The notes: a model not told the origin generated them from the sequence alone. A DNA stretch of 38,077 nt from Nitrospira sp. (GCA_013140455.1 JABFSU010000064.1:1-38077); one strand, 5' to 3'; positions 16,018 to 24,594 are shown, counted from the first letter of the stretch. Translations and numbers: made by a program.

Positions 16018-17250
16018 ATGCGCCTGCCCTGGAGTCTCATCCTCACGCTCTCATTGCTACTGCCCGCCTCATCCCTATGGGCTGGAGAAGGGGCGATGCC
16101 TGACCAAACTATTGCGAAATGGAACGCGCTGTTTGCCGATCCCACGCCTCAGACCGATCTCACATCTGCCACCCCCGCCCTCTACCAAACCAGTCTCACC
16201 TCGACATACTTTGCCCCACCGCCCGCTGTGACTCCCACACGGTTGCAGACCCTGACACCGGAAACAGAACAGGCTCGCACCCATGGACTCCTCTCCTCGA
16301 TCAACCTGCTCAACGGCCTGCTTGTGACAGAAGCGGAAATGGCTAAAAGTGAGGGCGGGGCGACCTGGCTACAGAGCAAAATCTCCGGGGACACTCGGGA
16401 AGACGCATCCGGCCAGATGCTGCGTCTCGGCGTCACCGGCACAGCGGGTTCGGTCCGATACGGCATTCTCTACCGCTCCGCCGGACAAGCCTTCATCAAT
16501 GGGCCGGATCAGGCGATGCGTGAAGTCTGGGGGGAATGGAAGTCCGGACAGACAACGCTACGAAGTGCCGTAGGGCAACAATGGAATAACGTGACCGGCG
16601 ACGCCACAAGAACCAGGCTGGGACAAACCTACGGCCGATTAGGACTCGCCTGGAAAAGTCCGGGGTTGCCTGAGTTCATGCTCACCTATTCGAATACAGG
16701 GATACGCAGTTCCGCGGATCCGCTCGGAGTGGCGCCACAACGAAGCCACACGCATACACTCGAAGGAGCTCTGGCCTATACCGGTGCCGCCTGGAATGCT
16801 CGTCTCGCCTCCGCCTATATTCTCGGCAACGATCTACAGCGCAGAGGAGCAGAAAATACCGTTCGCATGCAAACGTTCACCGCCGCGATTCGCCCATTGA
16901 ACACACTGACCATCACGCCGACGTTGGCATACCGAGAGGAACGGCAGGACTGGTCAGGCACCCGAATCGAATCGCCTTCCGCATCCGTGGCGGTGCAGTA
17001 CCGGCATAATCAGCGCGTCTGGCTCAGTGCGGCGGGCAACTACGCCAACATCCATTCAAGCGACGGACTGATCGACTCGCAACAAGTCGGCGGGAAAGGC
17101 ATGCTTGCCTGGGACCTTCAACGCTCGCAAACCTGGGCCACCCTCCTGTCTTTCGAAGCCGGCTATAACCGGCTCACGAACAACGCGTCCCCATCAGCCG
17201 AGGTCGAAGACATCTCCGGCATCATCAAGCTGATACTTGCCGCTCACTGA
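16018..17250 (+). CDS. Putative outer-membrane beta-barrel protein
   Basis: A 410-residue exported protein. The signal peptide is clear (LILTLSLLLPASSLWAG). From about residue 120 the sequence alternates polar and hydrophobic residues in strands with short turns (MLRLGVTGTAGSVRYGILYR, LGLAWKSPGLPEFMLTYSNT, ASVAVQYRHNQRVWLSAAGN), as in an outer-membrane barrel. It ends in His rather than an aromatic residue. The N-terminal 100 residues are Pro/Thr-rich, perhaps a periplasmic part. No specific family is recognised; a surface-exposed or adhesion role is possible. No strong ribosome binding site is present. Confidence 0.7.
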   Translation: MRLPWSLILTLSLLLPASSLWAGEGAMPDQTIAKWNALFADPTPQTDLTSATPALYQTSLTSTYFAPPPAVTPTRLQTLTPETEQARTHGLLSSINLLNGLLVTEAEMAKSEGGATWLQSKISGDTREDASGQMLRLGVTGTAGSVRYGILYRSAGQAFINGPDQAMREVWGEWKSGQTTLRSAVGQQWNNVTGDATRTRLGQTYGRLGLAWKSPGLPEFMLTYSNTGIRSSADPLGVAPQRSHTHTLEGALAYTGAAWNARLASAYILGNDLQRRGAENTVRMQTFTAAIRPLNTLTITPTLAYREERQDWSGTRIESPSASVAVQYRHNQRVWLSAAGNYANIHSSDGLIDSQQVGGKGMLAWDLQRSQTWATLLSFEAGYNRLTNNASPSAEVEDISGIIKLILAAH

Positions 17251-17409
17251 CCCTCCTCGATCACCCCGGCCTGCCGTAGGGAGGGGTGGACCAAACCAAC
17301 TCTGACCACGTAGAATGCGCGACCGGTTTTCATTGACGGCTCCGCCTCCGACGTTGCAGAAACACCGGCAGGGCTTATCTATTATTGCAATGACTATGAA
17401 GGGGTTGTC

Positions 17410-18501
17410 ATGAGTGTGAAATGTGGAATCGTCGGGCTGCCCAATGTGGGCAAGTCTACCTTATTCAATGCGCTGACCAAGTCAGGTATCGCGGCGGAAA
17501 ACTATCCGTTCTGCACAATCGAACCGAATATCGGCATCGTGGAAGTGCCGGATACGCGCATGCAGGCACTGGCCGACATCGTCAAGCCACAACGGATGCA
17601 ATATGCCACGACCGAGTTTGTGGATATTGCCGGGCTGGTGGCCGGCGCCTCCAAGGGCGAAGGGTTGGGCAACCAATTTCTGGCCACGATTCGAGAGACC
17701 GACGGGATCGTGAATGTCGTGCGCTGCTTCGAAGACGACAATGTCATTCACGTGTCGGGCAAGGTCGATCCGTTATCCGACATTGGAACGATCGTGACAG
17801 AGCTGGCCCTCGCTGACCTCACCACCGTGGAAAAGGCGCAGGAAAAAAATCTGAAAGCCGTCCGCGCCGGCGACAAAGATGCGGCGAAGCTGGGCGAATT
17901 GCTCCCGCTGGTCGCCGCCTGCCTGAACGAAGGCAAACCGGCCAGAACGATGAAACTAGACCCGGCGCAACGCGCCTTGCTGAAACCGCTCTGCCTGATG
18001 ACGATGAAGCCGGTGATGTATGTGGCCAATGTCTCTGAAAAGGGCTTCACGAACAATCCCCTGCTGACCCGCGTGGAGGAATATGCCGCGAAAGAAGGCG
18101 CGCCGGTCGTGGCCATTTGCGCCGCGCTGGAATCAGAGATCGCCGTGCTCTCGGATGAAGAAAAGAAAGAGTTTCTCGCCGACACCGGCATGACCGAGCC
18201 TGGTCTCAACCGCCTGATTCGCGCCGCCTATCAGTTGCTGGGCTTACAGACCTATTTTACGGCAGGCGTGAAGGAAGTCCGTGCCTGGACCATTCACATC
18301 GGCGATACCGCCCCGCAGGCGGCCGGCGTCATCCACGGCGATTTTGAAAAAGGCTTCATCCGCGCCGAAGTAATCGGTTACGACGACTTCATTGCCTGCA
18401 AAGGAGAAGCGGGCGCGAAAGAAAAAGGCAAGATGCGGCTGGAAGGCAAAGAGTATGTCGTCCAGGACGGCGATGTGATGCACTTCCGGTTCAATGTCTA
18501 G
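17410..18501 (+). CDS. ychF: YchF, ribosome-associated Obg-family ATPase
   Basis: A 363-residue P-loop ATPase of the Obg/HflX group, conserved in nearly all life. G1 is GLPNVGKST (residues 8-16), G3 is [10 protein letters not shown], and the usual GTP-specific NKxD is replaced by a NVxE-type motif (YVANVSE), which explains the ATP preference of YchF. A C-terminal TGS domain is seen from about residue 278 ([20 protein letters not shown]) with the typical ending. The protein binds ribosomes and influences stress responses. AAGGGG precedes the ATG. The VF530-family gene starts eight bases after its stop, so they are probably co-transcribed. Confidence 0.97.
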   Translation: MSVKCGIVGLPNVGKSTLFNALTKSGIAAENYPFCTIEPNIGIVEVPDTRMQALADIVKPQRMQYATTEFVDIAGLVAGASKGEGLGNQFLATIRETDGIVNVVRCFEDDNVIHVSGKVDPLSDIGTIVTELALADLTTVEKAQEKNLKAVRAGDKDAAKLGELLPLVAACLNEGKPARTMKLDPAQRALLKPLCLMTMKPVMYVANVSEKGFTNNPLLTRVEEYAAKEGAPVVAICAALESEIAVLSDEEKKEFLADTGMTEPGLNRLIRAAYQLLGLQTYFTAGVKEVRAWTIHIGDTAPQAAGVIHGDFEKGFIRAEVIGYDDFIACKGEAGAKEKGKMRLEGKEYVVQDGDVMHFRFNV

Positions 18502-18509
18502 CTCCGGCC

Positions 18510-18740
18510 ATGGATCAACCGCCGCCCAAGTCTCATCCCCGCGATCCCTTGCACGGGATCACGCTGGAAATGATCGTCACCCAACTGGTCGCGCGCCATG
18601 GATGGGAAGAATTGGGCCGGCGGCTCCCGGTGCGCTGTTTTCTCAACAACCCCAGCATCAAATCCAGCCTCACGTTTCTTCGCAAGACCCCCTGGGCACG
18701 CGAGCGGCTTGAATTGATGTACATCGTGGAACGGAGGTGA
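18510..18740 (+). CDS. VF530 family DNA-binding protein (DUF2132)
   Basis: A 76-residue protein with the full VF530 pattern: DPLHGITLEMIVTQLVARHG, WEELGRRLPVRCFLNNPSIK, and SSLTFLRKTPWARERLE. Members are small helical double-stranded DNA-binding proteins whose cellular role is not settled. The gene follows ychF by eight bases. Confidence 0.93.
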   Translation: MDQPPPKSHPRDPLHGITLEMIVTQLVARHGWEELGRRLPVRCFLNNPSIKSSLTFLRKTPWARERLELMYIVERR

Positions 18741-18808
18741 CAGCGCTATCGAATCACCCTGCCCTGCCGCGCAACTGACTCCTCTTCACTGGAAAGCACA
18801 ACCACGCT

Positions 18809-19357
18809 ATGGCCCCCAATGCCACGATTTTCAAAGCCACGCTGCATATCGCCGACATGGATCGGCACTACTATGAGGATCACACCGTCACGTTGGCGCG
18901 CCATCCGTCTGAGACCGATGAACGCATGATGGTGCGTCTGCTGGCCTTTGCCCTGCATGCCCACGAAGCCCTGGCATTCGGCCGTGGAATCGGCGCCGAA
19001 GACGAACCGGCCCTCTGGCAGAAAGATCTGACCGGGGCCATCGATCTCTGGATTGAGGTGGGTGAACCAGATGAGAAACTGATACGACAGGTCTGTGGTC
19101 GTGCAAAGCAGGTCGTCGTCTACTCCTACGGGGGAAGAGGAACCGATCGGTGGTGGGAGAAAACCCGCCCGCTGCTCGTCCGCTGCCAGAATCTGACAGT
19201 GATCAACATCCCGCAGGACGGAAGCCGAGCCCTGGCTCAACTTGCACAACGCAGCATGGACCTCCATTGCTCCGTCCAGGATGGACAGATCTTGATGGGC
19301 GATGGCACCAACGCCGTACAAATCGAGCTCGCCACCATGCATCCAACGGCAACCTGA
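18809..19357 (+). CDS. yaeQ: YaeQ family protein
   Basis: A 182-residue protein of the YaeQ family, which has a PD-(D/E)XK nuclease-like fold. Typical segments are seen: the start TIFKATLHIADMDRHYYEDH, LARHPSETDERMMVRLLAFA, LWIEVGEPDEKLIRQVCGRA and the acidic-Lys core ending in VVVYSYGG. E. coli YaeQ was linked to RfaH suppression; the biochemical activity is unknown. The gene follows the VF530 gene by about 70 bases in the same direction and may be part of that unit. Confidence 0.95.
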   Translation: MAPNATIFKATLHIADMDRHYYEDHTVTLARHPSETDERMMVRLLAFALHAHEALAFGRGIGAEDEPALWQKDLTGAIDLWIEVGEPDEKLIRQVCGRAKQVVVYSYGGRGTDRWWEKTRPLLVRCQNLTVINIPQDGSRALAQLAQRSMDLHCSVQDGQILMGDGTNAVQIELATMHPTAT

Positions 19358-19522
19358 CCTGCCCGAATATAGTTCAGGCTTAGCGCAAGACACAGCGCTT
19401 CTCTCCGGCCCAACACCATCATCTTCTTCCGTATGACTCAGAATAGCGGTACGGCCACCCGGCCCTAGGCTCCCTCCTCCATACCCAGCTACACTATCTT
19501 TCAATTTTACTGGAGGTCAGTG

Positions 19523-19708
19523 ATGAAGATTAAGGAGGCCGGTCCTTCGTCCAGCAAACACGAACTGCCTGCCAATCCCTCCTGCGCGCACAGCCGCATG
19601 GTCGAGGAGGAACGTACATCCGATGGTAAAGAATCCGGTCGTCTGGTCTGCAGAGAATGTGGCGCCGTGCTCCCTCCTGCAGCTCCACCCAATACCTCGA
19701 CGGACTGA
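19523..19708 (+). CDS. Small putative zinc-binding protein
   Basis: A 61-residue protein with a C-x-H site (CAHSRM) followed about 20 residues later by CRECG, which together could bind one zinc in a ribbon-like fold. The ends are Pro/Ser-rich and likely disordered. The ATG at 19523 is preferred to the GTG at 19520; TGGAGG lies a few bases upstream. Function unknown. Confidence 0.6.
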   Translation: MKIKEAGPSSSKHELPANPSCAHSRMVEEERTSDGKESGRLVCRECGAVLPPAAPPNTSTD

Positions 19709-19816
19709 CCAAGCTGCTTCCCGCTCTCAGACTCACCTCATTCGCCCGCAGACAGGTGCGTAACAGTAGAATATGCCCTCCTTTTCCTCGCAGGGTTTCC
19801 CTAGGCCTCCGGTCGC

Positions 19817-20812
19817 ATGCATGATAGGCTTTCCACCACAATGCATACCCTGCTTCATTTTCTCGCTCTCCCCTTCGCCCTAGTAGCTTTCCTTCTTCCT
19901 GACAAAGGAGTTGCCGCCAGCTCGCCCTATGTTCAGACCACAGATGGGCTTGATCTGAATCGGGTACGGTTTGCCATCTCCGCACCGCCGGAATTCACCT
20001 CTCAGTTAGCCCAGCGCGCCACAGTGCTTTTTGCCAAGGCCGGTCTTCCCCCTCTCCAATCAGATACCTCGCACATGCCATCCATCGCCACACTCACGCT
20101 GACACTCGCCCCTCAACCATTGAAAAACGGCTGCCCGGGACACCTCCTCTATGCCCCTTCGCTCGCACTGACGGAACCAGTCCTCATCCCAAGAAATTCG
20201 GTCATCATGGACAATGTCACCTGGCTCGCCCACACAGGCGCTCAGGTACGGACGTCTGTCACCATCGCTGACTTGGAGCACGACCTTGAAGAATTTATCA
20301 ACCAGTTCATCACAGACTACCGGGCGGCAAATGCCGGATCACACTCCTCAATACCCGGAACTTCCCCTGCAACCCCGCATCCAGGCGCCCCCATCACTGC
20401 TCCGAAGCCCCTTCACAGCGACTCCATATTGAACGCGCTGCCTATCGATCAGCTTCAGATCTCCGTATCGGCTGGGCGATTCAGCCACGCACTCACAACC
20501 CGGGCCCTGCAACAATTCAACGATGCCGGACTTGCCCTCTCGCCCGGCCAGCATCACAACGGCCAACTCACTCTCGGCGTTGAACTGATCCAGCAGCCTC
20601 TGGAGGATCGATGCCCGGGGAAAGTCCTTTATGAGTCTGGCCTCTACCTTGTCGAACAAATTCAGGTCACACGCAACCCGCGAGTATCGATCTGGAGCGA
20701 TACCTGGCTGTATGAAACGACGCTGGTCGTTGCACCACGTTCACAAGAGCAACTCGAGTCCGACCAGGATGCCTTACTCCGACAGTTCATCGATTCATTG
20801 AAGACGCACTGA
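19817..20812 (+). CDS. Exported protein with two tandem copies of an unknown domain
   Basis: A 331-residue exported protein (an ATG at 19841 is an equally possible start). After the signal peptide come two similar domains, about residues 46-170 and 206-331, joined by a Pro/Ser/Thr-rich linker. Matching parts are NGCPGHLLYAPSLALTEP and EDRCPGKVLYESGLYLVEQ, then VTWLAHTGAQVRTSV and DTWLYETTLVV, each ending in a helix with FINQFITDY or LLRQFIDSL. Each domain keeps a single Cys in a CPGxxLY motif. I do not recognise the family. The two copies suggest a periplasmic or surface protein made of two like modules. Confidence 0.8.
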   Translation: MHDRLSTTMHTLLHFLALPFALVAFLLPDKGVAASSPYVQTTDGLDLNRVRFAISAPPEFTSQLAQRATVLFAKAGLPPLQSDTSHMPSIATLTLTLAPQPLKNGCPGHLLYAPSLALTEPVLIPRNSVIMDNVTWLAHTGAQVRTSVTIADLEHDLEEFINQFITDYRAANAGSHSSIPGTSPATPHPGAPITAPKPLHSDSILNALPIDQLQISVSAGRFSHALTTRALQQFNDAGLALSPGQHHNGQLTLGVELIQQPLEDRCPGKVLYESGLYLVEQIQVTRNPRVSIWSDTWLYETTLVVAPRSQEQLESDQDALLRQFIDSLKTH

Positions 20813-20923
20813 CCAGGGTGAGGTCTCTTCATTGCTTCCCCGGTAACTAGGATTTACAATTCTTCAATTCTCTCTCCAACCGCCATTACCGCGCCGACGG
20901 AGAACTGTGGTGGAGTTGAATCG

Positions 20924-21310
20924 ATGAAGGAAAAGAAACGCATTCCCACGGATGGCGAGCCGATCCAATGGAAGAGTCCATTTGCAGCGTTGGGGAAGAT
21001 CACGCCCCCACCGACCACGGCTGAGCAGCCTCCGCCTACGCATGCAGAGCCGGCCCCAAAGAAACACCGCGGACGGGTGGATATCATCAGACAGACCGCT
21101 CATCGAGGGGGAAAGACCGTCACCGTGGTGACGGGTTTCCTCGGAATCAGCCAGGCAGAAAAAGAACGGCTCGCAAAAAATATCCAGACAGCCTGCGGAG
21201 CCGGCGGGACAGTCAAAGAGGGACGGATCGAGATTCAGGGTGACCAGCGAGAACTGATCGCACGCGTATTAACAGACGCCGGATTTCGCCCGGTATTTGC
21301 CGGCGGTTGA
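20924..21310 (+). CDS. yciH: SUI1/eIF1-like translation factor (YciH type)
   Basis: A 128-residue protein with a disordered Pro-rich N-terminus (about 1-50) and a C-terminal SUI1 domain (about 50-126): VDIIRQTAHRGGKTVTVVTG, then LAKNIQTACGAGGTVKEGRI, and EIQGDQRELIARVLTDAGF. The GTVKEGRIEIQGD segment is the family hallmark. Bacterial YciH proteins bind the 30S subunit and can affect start selection and stress translation. It stands alone, convergent with the small gene at 21353-21604. Confidence 0.93.
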   Translation: MKEKKRIPTDGEPIQWKSPFAALGKITPPPTTAEQPPPTHAEPAPKKHRGRVDIIRQTAHRGGKTVTVVTGFLGISQAEKERLAKNIQTACGAGGTVKEGRIEIQGDQRELIARVLTDAGFRPVFAGG

Positions 21311-21352
21311 ACAGCATCCTCACCTTGCCACAGAGGAAAGCACTCCTCACGT

Positions 21353-21604
21353 TCAGATAGAGACGCCCACTGTGGGTGACACTCGCTCCAGCACATGCTG
21401 AGGAAGAAATGATCTCAGATCCTGCGGCTGCATGATGGACAACAGCCGTTCAATCCGCTGTTCGTTGCTTCCCCCCATTGGCATATCTGCCGCCATCAAC
21501 GCATCCATCAATTCTCGCGAAGTGAGCTGACAGAGAACCTCCGGGAGCAAATGATTCGACTGAATCTGTGAAAGATGCTTGTACCCGCCAGCCTGTGCTT
21601 CCAT
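21353..21604 (-). CDS. Small helical protein of unknown function
   Basis: An 83-residue helical protein. The ATG at 21604 is preferred over a TTG at 21610 because AAAGGAG lies six bases before it. The middle part (LTSRELMDALMAADMPMGGS, then NEQRIERLLSIMQPQDLRSF) has the helix-loop-helix spacing of a SAP-like nucleic-acid-binding motif, but the match is weak. Confidence 0.65.
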   Translation of the reverse strand: MEAQAGGYKHLSQIQSNHLLPEVLCQLTSRELMDALMAADMPMGGSNEQRIERLLSIMQPQDLRSFLPQHVLERVSPTVGVSI

Positions 21605-21841
21605 CCCCAACTCCTTTACAATGCGTGTGACCCATCAATAACCGCCAACAATGAAAGAATACCGAACACATTGAGTTTGCACATTACCCGGCAGGGTTAC
21701 CTCAAGAGGAGGGGGGACAAGGCTCCTCGCCAGCGCTTTACGGTTTAATCTCCCTGTGCTTTCAGCCCCTTCCATAGGTAGACATTTCCACCGTGCTTCG
21801 GCTATCATCCCTCCGCAATTCTTCAGCAAATACAATCCAGT

Positions 21842-21917
21842 GGCGGTGTAGCTCAGTTGGTAGAGCAGCGGACTCATAAGCCGCGGGTCTCCCGTTCAAT
21901 CCGGGACACCGCCACCA
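21842..21917 (+). tRNA. tRNA with CAT anticodon (elongator Met, or Ile2)
   Basis: A full cloverleaf of 76 bases including an encoded CCA. The acceptor stem GGCGGTG/CACCGCC, D stem GCTC/GAGC, T arm TCCCG-TTCAATC-CGGGA and a 7-base anticodon loop CTCATAA (anticodon 21875-21877) are all in place. The anticodon stem has an A31-G39 mismatch next to the loop. Sequence alone does not separate elongator tRNA-Met from a lysidine-modified tRNA-Ile2, but the acceptor and loop look like tRNA-Met. The 3' end is the left boundary of the island. Confidence 0.95.
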
Positions 21918-21920
21918 ATC
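21900..21920 (+). repeat. Left attachment-site repeat in tRNA 3' end (attL)
   Basis: Twenty-one bases from the T stem through the acceptor stem, CCA and three bases beyond recur at 27091-27111 with one mismatch. The longest identical core is acaccgccaccaatc (21906-21920). Looser similarity continues for about 110 bases beyond both copies. This is the usual mark of integration into a tRNA gene. Confidence 0.8.
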
Positions 21921-22077
21921 TTCCCTTCCAATCCCCCAAGAATCCCTAATAATTCGATAGATGTTGGCGCCACGCGAGAACGTCAGATCGATTGGCCGTC
22001 CGAACCAAATCGATGAGAACCGGGTGGACCGGTTCAAGAGAGATAGGTCGCACGAAGATCGACGTCATGACATTGTC

Positions 22078-22106
22078 TTGACATCAAGAAATGATCGGGC
22101 TATCTT
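22078..22106 (+). promoter_or_regulatory. Promoter of the toxin-antitoxin pair
   Basis: TTGACA (22078-22083), a 17-base spacer and TATCTT (22101-22106) form a near-consensus sigma-70 promoter 23 bases before the antitoxin start. Autorepression by the antitoxin at or near this site would be expected from the family. Confidence 0.65.
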
Positions 22107-22128
22107 GAACAGCAACAAGAGGTGACCT

Positions 22129-22437
22129 GTGGCAGCCCGTGCACTGCGTACTGAAAAGCTAGATCTTCGAGTAAGCTCCGTCGCCAAGAAAACGCTGGAA
22201 GCTGCAGCCTCTGCCTCGAACCGTACCGTGAGCGCGTTTGTTCTTGAAAGTGCATTGGCTCGGGCAGATGAAGCCTTGGCAGAGCGCCGATCCTTCTCTT
22301 TGAGCAAGGCTCAATGGACTGAGTTCTTGGCTGCACTGGATGCGCCGACTCGCCCTCTCCCCAGGATGCAGCGTCTATTAACGGAGCCGGGCTTCTTTGA
22401 TGCGACACCTGCGCCACGCTCTAAAGAAAAACGTTGA
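22129..22437 (+). CDS. DUF1778/TacA-type antitoxin
   Basis: A 102-residue ribbon-helix-helix antitoxin. The N-terminal RHH (residues 6-45: RTEKLDLRVSSVAKKTLEAA, then NRTVSAFVLESALARADEAL) matches the TacA/DUF1778 pattern; the C-terminal part with FSLSKAQWTEFLAALDAP is the toxin-neutralising region. It starts with GTG behind AGAGGTG. Its TGA stop overlaps the toxin start, so the two proteins are translationally coupled. It would bind and neutralise the acetyltransferase toxin and repress the operon. Confidence 0.9.
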   Translation: MAARALRTEKLDLRVSSVAKKTLEAAASASNRTVSAFVLESALARADEALAERRSFSLSKAQWTEFLAALDAPTRPLPRMQRLLTEPGFFDATPAPRSKEKR

Positions 22438-22928
22438 CGAGGCATATCGAGAAACTTCAACCGCATCACACGGTTGAATCGTTCGACTGCGGACAAGCAG
22501 ATCTCAATCGCTATCTCCAGAAGCACGCGCGACACAATCAACACAGCGGTGGATCGCAGATCTACGTGGGGTTGGCCGATGAAGCCGTCATCGGCTACTA
22601 CGCCCTCGCGGTTGGATCAGTAGAACAGGAACAGGCCCCAGAGCGAGTGAAGAAGGGGCTGGCAAAGCATTCCATTCCCATCATGCTGCTAGCCAGGCTG
22701 GCGGTCGATCTTCGCTGGCAGAAACAAGGAGTCGGGGCTGCGCTATTAAAGGATGCGACTCTGCGGACTCTTCAGGCAGCAGATATTGCAGGAATTCGTG
22801 CCCTGGTGGTCCATGCCAAAGACGATGTGGCAAAACAATTCTATGAACGCTTCAATTTTTTCCCTTCGCCAAGCGATCCCTTGCATCTCTTCATGCTCCT
22901 CAAAGATATTCGGAAGCTCGCTTCATAA
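22434..22928 (+). CDS. GNAT acetyltransferase toxin (TacT-type)
   Basis: A 164-residue GNAT-fold toxin. It opens with the family's SFDCGQADLNRYLQKHARHN, followed by GSQIYVGLADEAVIGYYALA; the acetyl-CoA loop is RWQKQGVGAALLKDA and the conserved C-terminal Tyr lies in FYERFNF. TacT-type toxins acetylate the amino acid on charged tRNAs and stop translation. The start is a TTG inside the antitoxin stop (TTGA overlap). It is the only fully recognisable functional module in the island and may serve to stabilise it. Confidence 0.92.
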   Translation: MTRHIEKLQPHHTVESFDCGQADLNRYLQKHARHNQHSGGSQIYVGLADEAVIGYYALAVGSVEQEQAPERVKKGLAKHSIPIMLLARLAVDLRWQKQGVGAALLKDATLRTLQAADIAGIRALVVHAKDDVAKQFYERFNFFPSPSDPLHLFMLLKDIRKLAS

Positions 22929-23049
22929 ACCTGTCTATCAGCAAGACCGCTAAAGAAGTTGATCGCCTCATCTCGCGACAAGGCCAACATCACCTCAACT
23001 GGGGACATGGTAGACGGCGCCGGAAAATTCAAGACGCAGGGGGCGGGCC

Positions 23050-23253
23050 ATGACATGGGAGTCCTGCCCTCACGATGTACGATTGCAGGACCTACCCTCT
23101 TTTCTTATGCAGCCTGCCTCGGAGCCGGACTTGCTCCAAGTGAGTGCGCAACGGAGATGCCCCTTCGGTGAAGAAGGCTGGGTCCGGCGGATGGCCAAAC
23201 AATTGAGACTGGACTCAATGCTACGCCCACGAGGAAAGCCGATCGGATCTTGA
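23050..23253 (+). pseudogene. C-terminal remnant of a REP-associated tyrosine transposase (RAYT)
   Basis: The 67-codon frame ends in the RAYT C-terminal pattern: RRCPFGEEGWVRRMAKQLRL, then DSMLRPRGKP. The catalytic HUH and Tyr region upstream is absent, and 22929-23049 shows no matching frame. It is a decayed fragment and adds to the mobile character of this interval. Confidence 0.7.
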
Positions 23254-23313
23254 AACGAAAACTACTCCCCCATTTTTTGCCCTCACAATCTACTCGCAGC
23301 CATGTGGGCATAA

Positions 23314-23487
23314 CTGTATCAGGCCGTCCAAGGACAACGTCGGATTGTGGCGTGCAAATATTGTCACGAACTGATGGACGTAACCGGCCAGCGGGCCACC
23401 AAAACAACCCATGAGCGTTGCGCGCTCAATGCGAAAATGAATCGTTATCGGAAGAAGCTCGCCGCGACAGCACGAACGAAAAGATAA
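23314..23487 (+). pseudogene. Short zinc-finger-like frame, probably a remnant
   Basis: The frame ending at the TAA 23485-23487 encodes about 57 residues, with CKYCHELMDVTG and then THERCALNAKMNRYRKKL, which recalls CGNR-type or recombinase-like zinc-finger ends. It has no good start (CTG at 23314 or GTG at 23347) and no ribosome binding site. It ends 15 bases before promoter A of the next gene. Confidence 0.35.
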
Positions 23488-23502
23488 GATGTACCCCCGC
23501 CC

Positions 23503-23531
23503 TTGCGGTTATTTTGTACGCCTCCTAAAAT
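23503..23531 (+). promoter_or_regulatory. Island promoter A
   Basis: TTGCGG (23503-23508), 17 bases, TAAAAT (23526-23531). The same -35, spacing and -10 recur at 24510-24538 and, slightly changed, at 25560-25588, each before one island gene. The sequence just upstream (CCCGCC or similar) is also shared. Confidence 0.65.
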
Positions 23532-23577
23532 ATACCTTCAGCGCGATCATCTTGGCACATTATCAGCTCTCTCCTCT

Positions 23578-24441
23578 ATGAACGTTGCACAGTTTCGCAA
23601 AATGGTGGGTGATACTGTCGTGTTTCGCCCAAGTCCACTCGACGAGAAAGGCCTGGTCAAGAATCCTCACAATTCGTGGATCATCGTGAATGAGGTAGAA
23701 AAAAGAGTTTTTCTGTTCAAGAACAAGATTACGAACCACGAAATTCGCTTAGGCATCGACTGTATCAACAAATTTATCAGCCCTAATTTCGTCATGCTTC
23801 ATGGCGATATCACACTAAAGGACGGAGGAGAAGCTACCTTCGAACCTTCCGTGGCTAGCATCGGCTGGCCAAGTACGGGAAGCCTTAGTGGACGCTCCAG
23901 AAAGGGTGCCATTATTGTAGGGCTATCGGTTCTAGCGGGGCTAAATCTTGCGACTATCGTGTACTTCAACTTCGTCATTCCGACCATCAAGATTCAGGCG
24001 TACCAGACGACAGACTACGAAGCAGGAAAGCCTTTTCCATTTAAGATCATTCTTAAGAACTCCAATACTAGCGAAATGAAATTGCGTGGTCCTTCTGTAA
24101 TGTCCCTTGTCACTCAAACCCAAGATAACTGGCCGTTTATCGAGGAGGGATTGTGGGCAACGGCAATGAGTAAACCGGAAAGTACTTATGATGAATTTAC
24201 GATCTACGCTTCAGATAAGTATCCCAAAATCATATTTAATGGCCCAAGTTTGACCCAAGAGCAAATAAACCAATTGCGAGTCGTCGATCATAAAACTGCG
24301 GTCTATCTTGTCGGTGAACTTAGCTACACGGAATGGTACGGAGTATCACGGAAGTTGAAATTCTGTGGGTCTTACAGGCACGATCCACGTTCGGTTTACG
24401 CGTGTGAGAATCACTCAGACTGGCGCCCTATTGTTAGGTAA
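23578..24441 (+). CDS. Single-pass membrane protein of unknown function (island)
   Basis: A 287-residue protein. Residues 1-105 look cytoplasmic, one clear TM follows (GAIIVGLSVLAGLNLATIVY), and about 150 residues should lie outside. The outer part opens with IKIQAYQTTDYEAGKPFPFK, a beta-sandwich-like pattern, and ends with paired cysteines (LKFCGSY, VYACENH). The ATG at 23578 fits promoter A, though no Shine-Dalgarno is seen and an upstream start at 23503 would begin inside that promoter. No family is recognised. Composition is more AT-rich than the flanking chromosome. Confidence 0.65.
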   Translation: MNVAQFRKMVGDTVVFRPSPLDEKGLVKNPHNSWIIVNEVEKRVFLFKNKITNHEIRLGIDCINKFISPNFVMLHGDITLKDGGEATFEPSVASIGWPSTGSLSGRSRKGAIIVGLSVLAGLNLATIVYFNFVIPTIKIQAYQTTDYEAGKPFPFKIILKNSNTSEMKLRGPSVMSLVTQTQDNWPFIEEGLWATAMSKPESTYDEFTIYASDKYPKIIFNGPSLTQEQINQLRVVDHKTAVYLVGELSYTEWYGVSRKLKFCGSYRHDPRSVYACENHSDWRPIVR

Positions 24442-24473
24442 AGGCGTCTATGATCCTGTACCGTGTTTGTTTA

Positions 24474-24489
24474 GTATCAGTCTTGATAC
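24474..24489. repeat. Inverted repeat upstream of promoter B
   Basis: GTATCAGTCTTGATAC has perfect 6-base arms (GTATCA, TGATAC) and lies 20 bases upstream of the -35 of promoter B. A close relative occurs at 25436-25451 upstream of promoter C. Together they may be operators for one regulator. Confidence 0.5.
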
Positions 24490-24509
24490 GCAAGCGCACA
24501 TGGCCCGCC

Positions 24510-24538
24510 TTGCGGTTTGATTCCTTCTCTTCTAAAAT
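24510..24538 (+). promoter_or_regulatory. Island promoter B
   Basis: TTGCGG (24510-24515), 17 bases, TAAAAT (24533-24538): identical boxes and spacing to promoter A. The start codon of the lipoprotein gene follows 57 bases after the -10. Confidence 0.65.
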
Positions 24539-24594
24539 GATTTTTTTCGTGACTCCCGCATCTTGAATAGGTGTTTCCGTCTTAGACAGATCAT

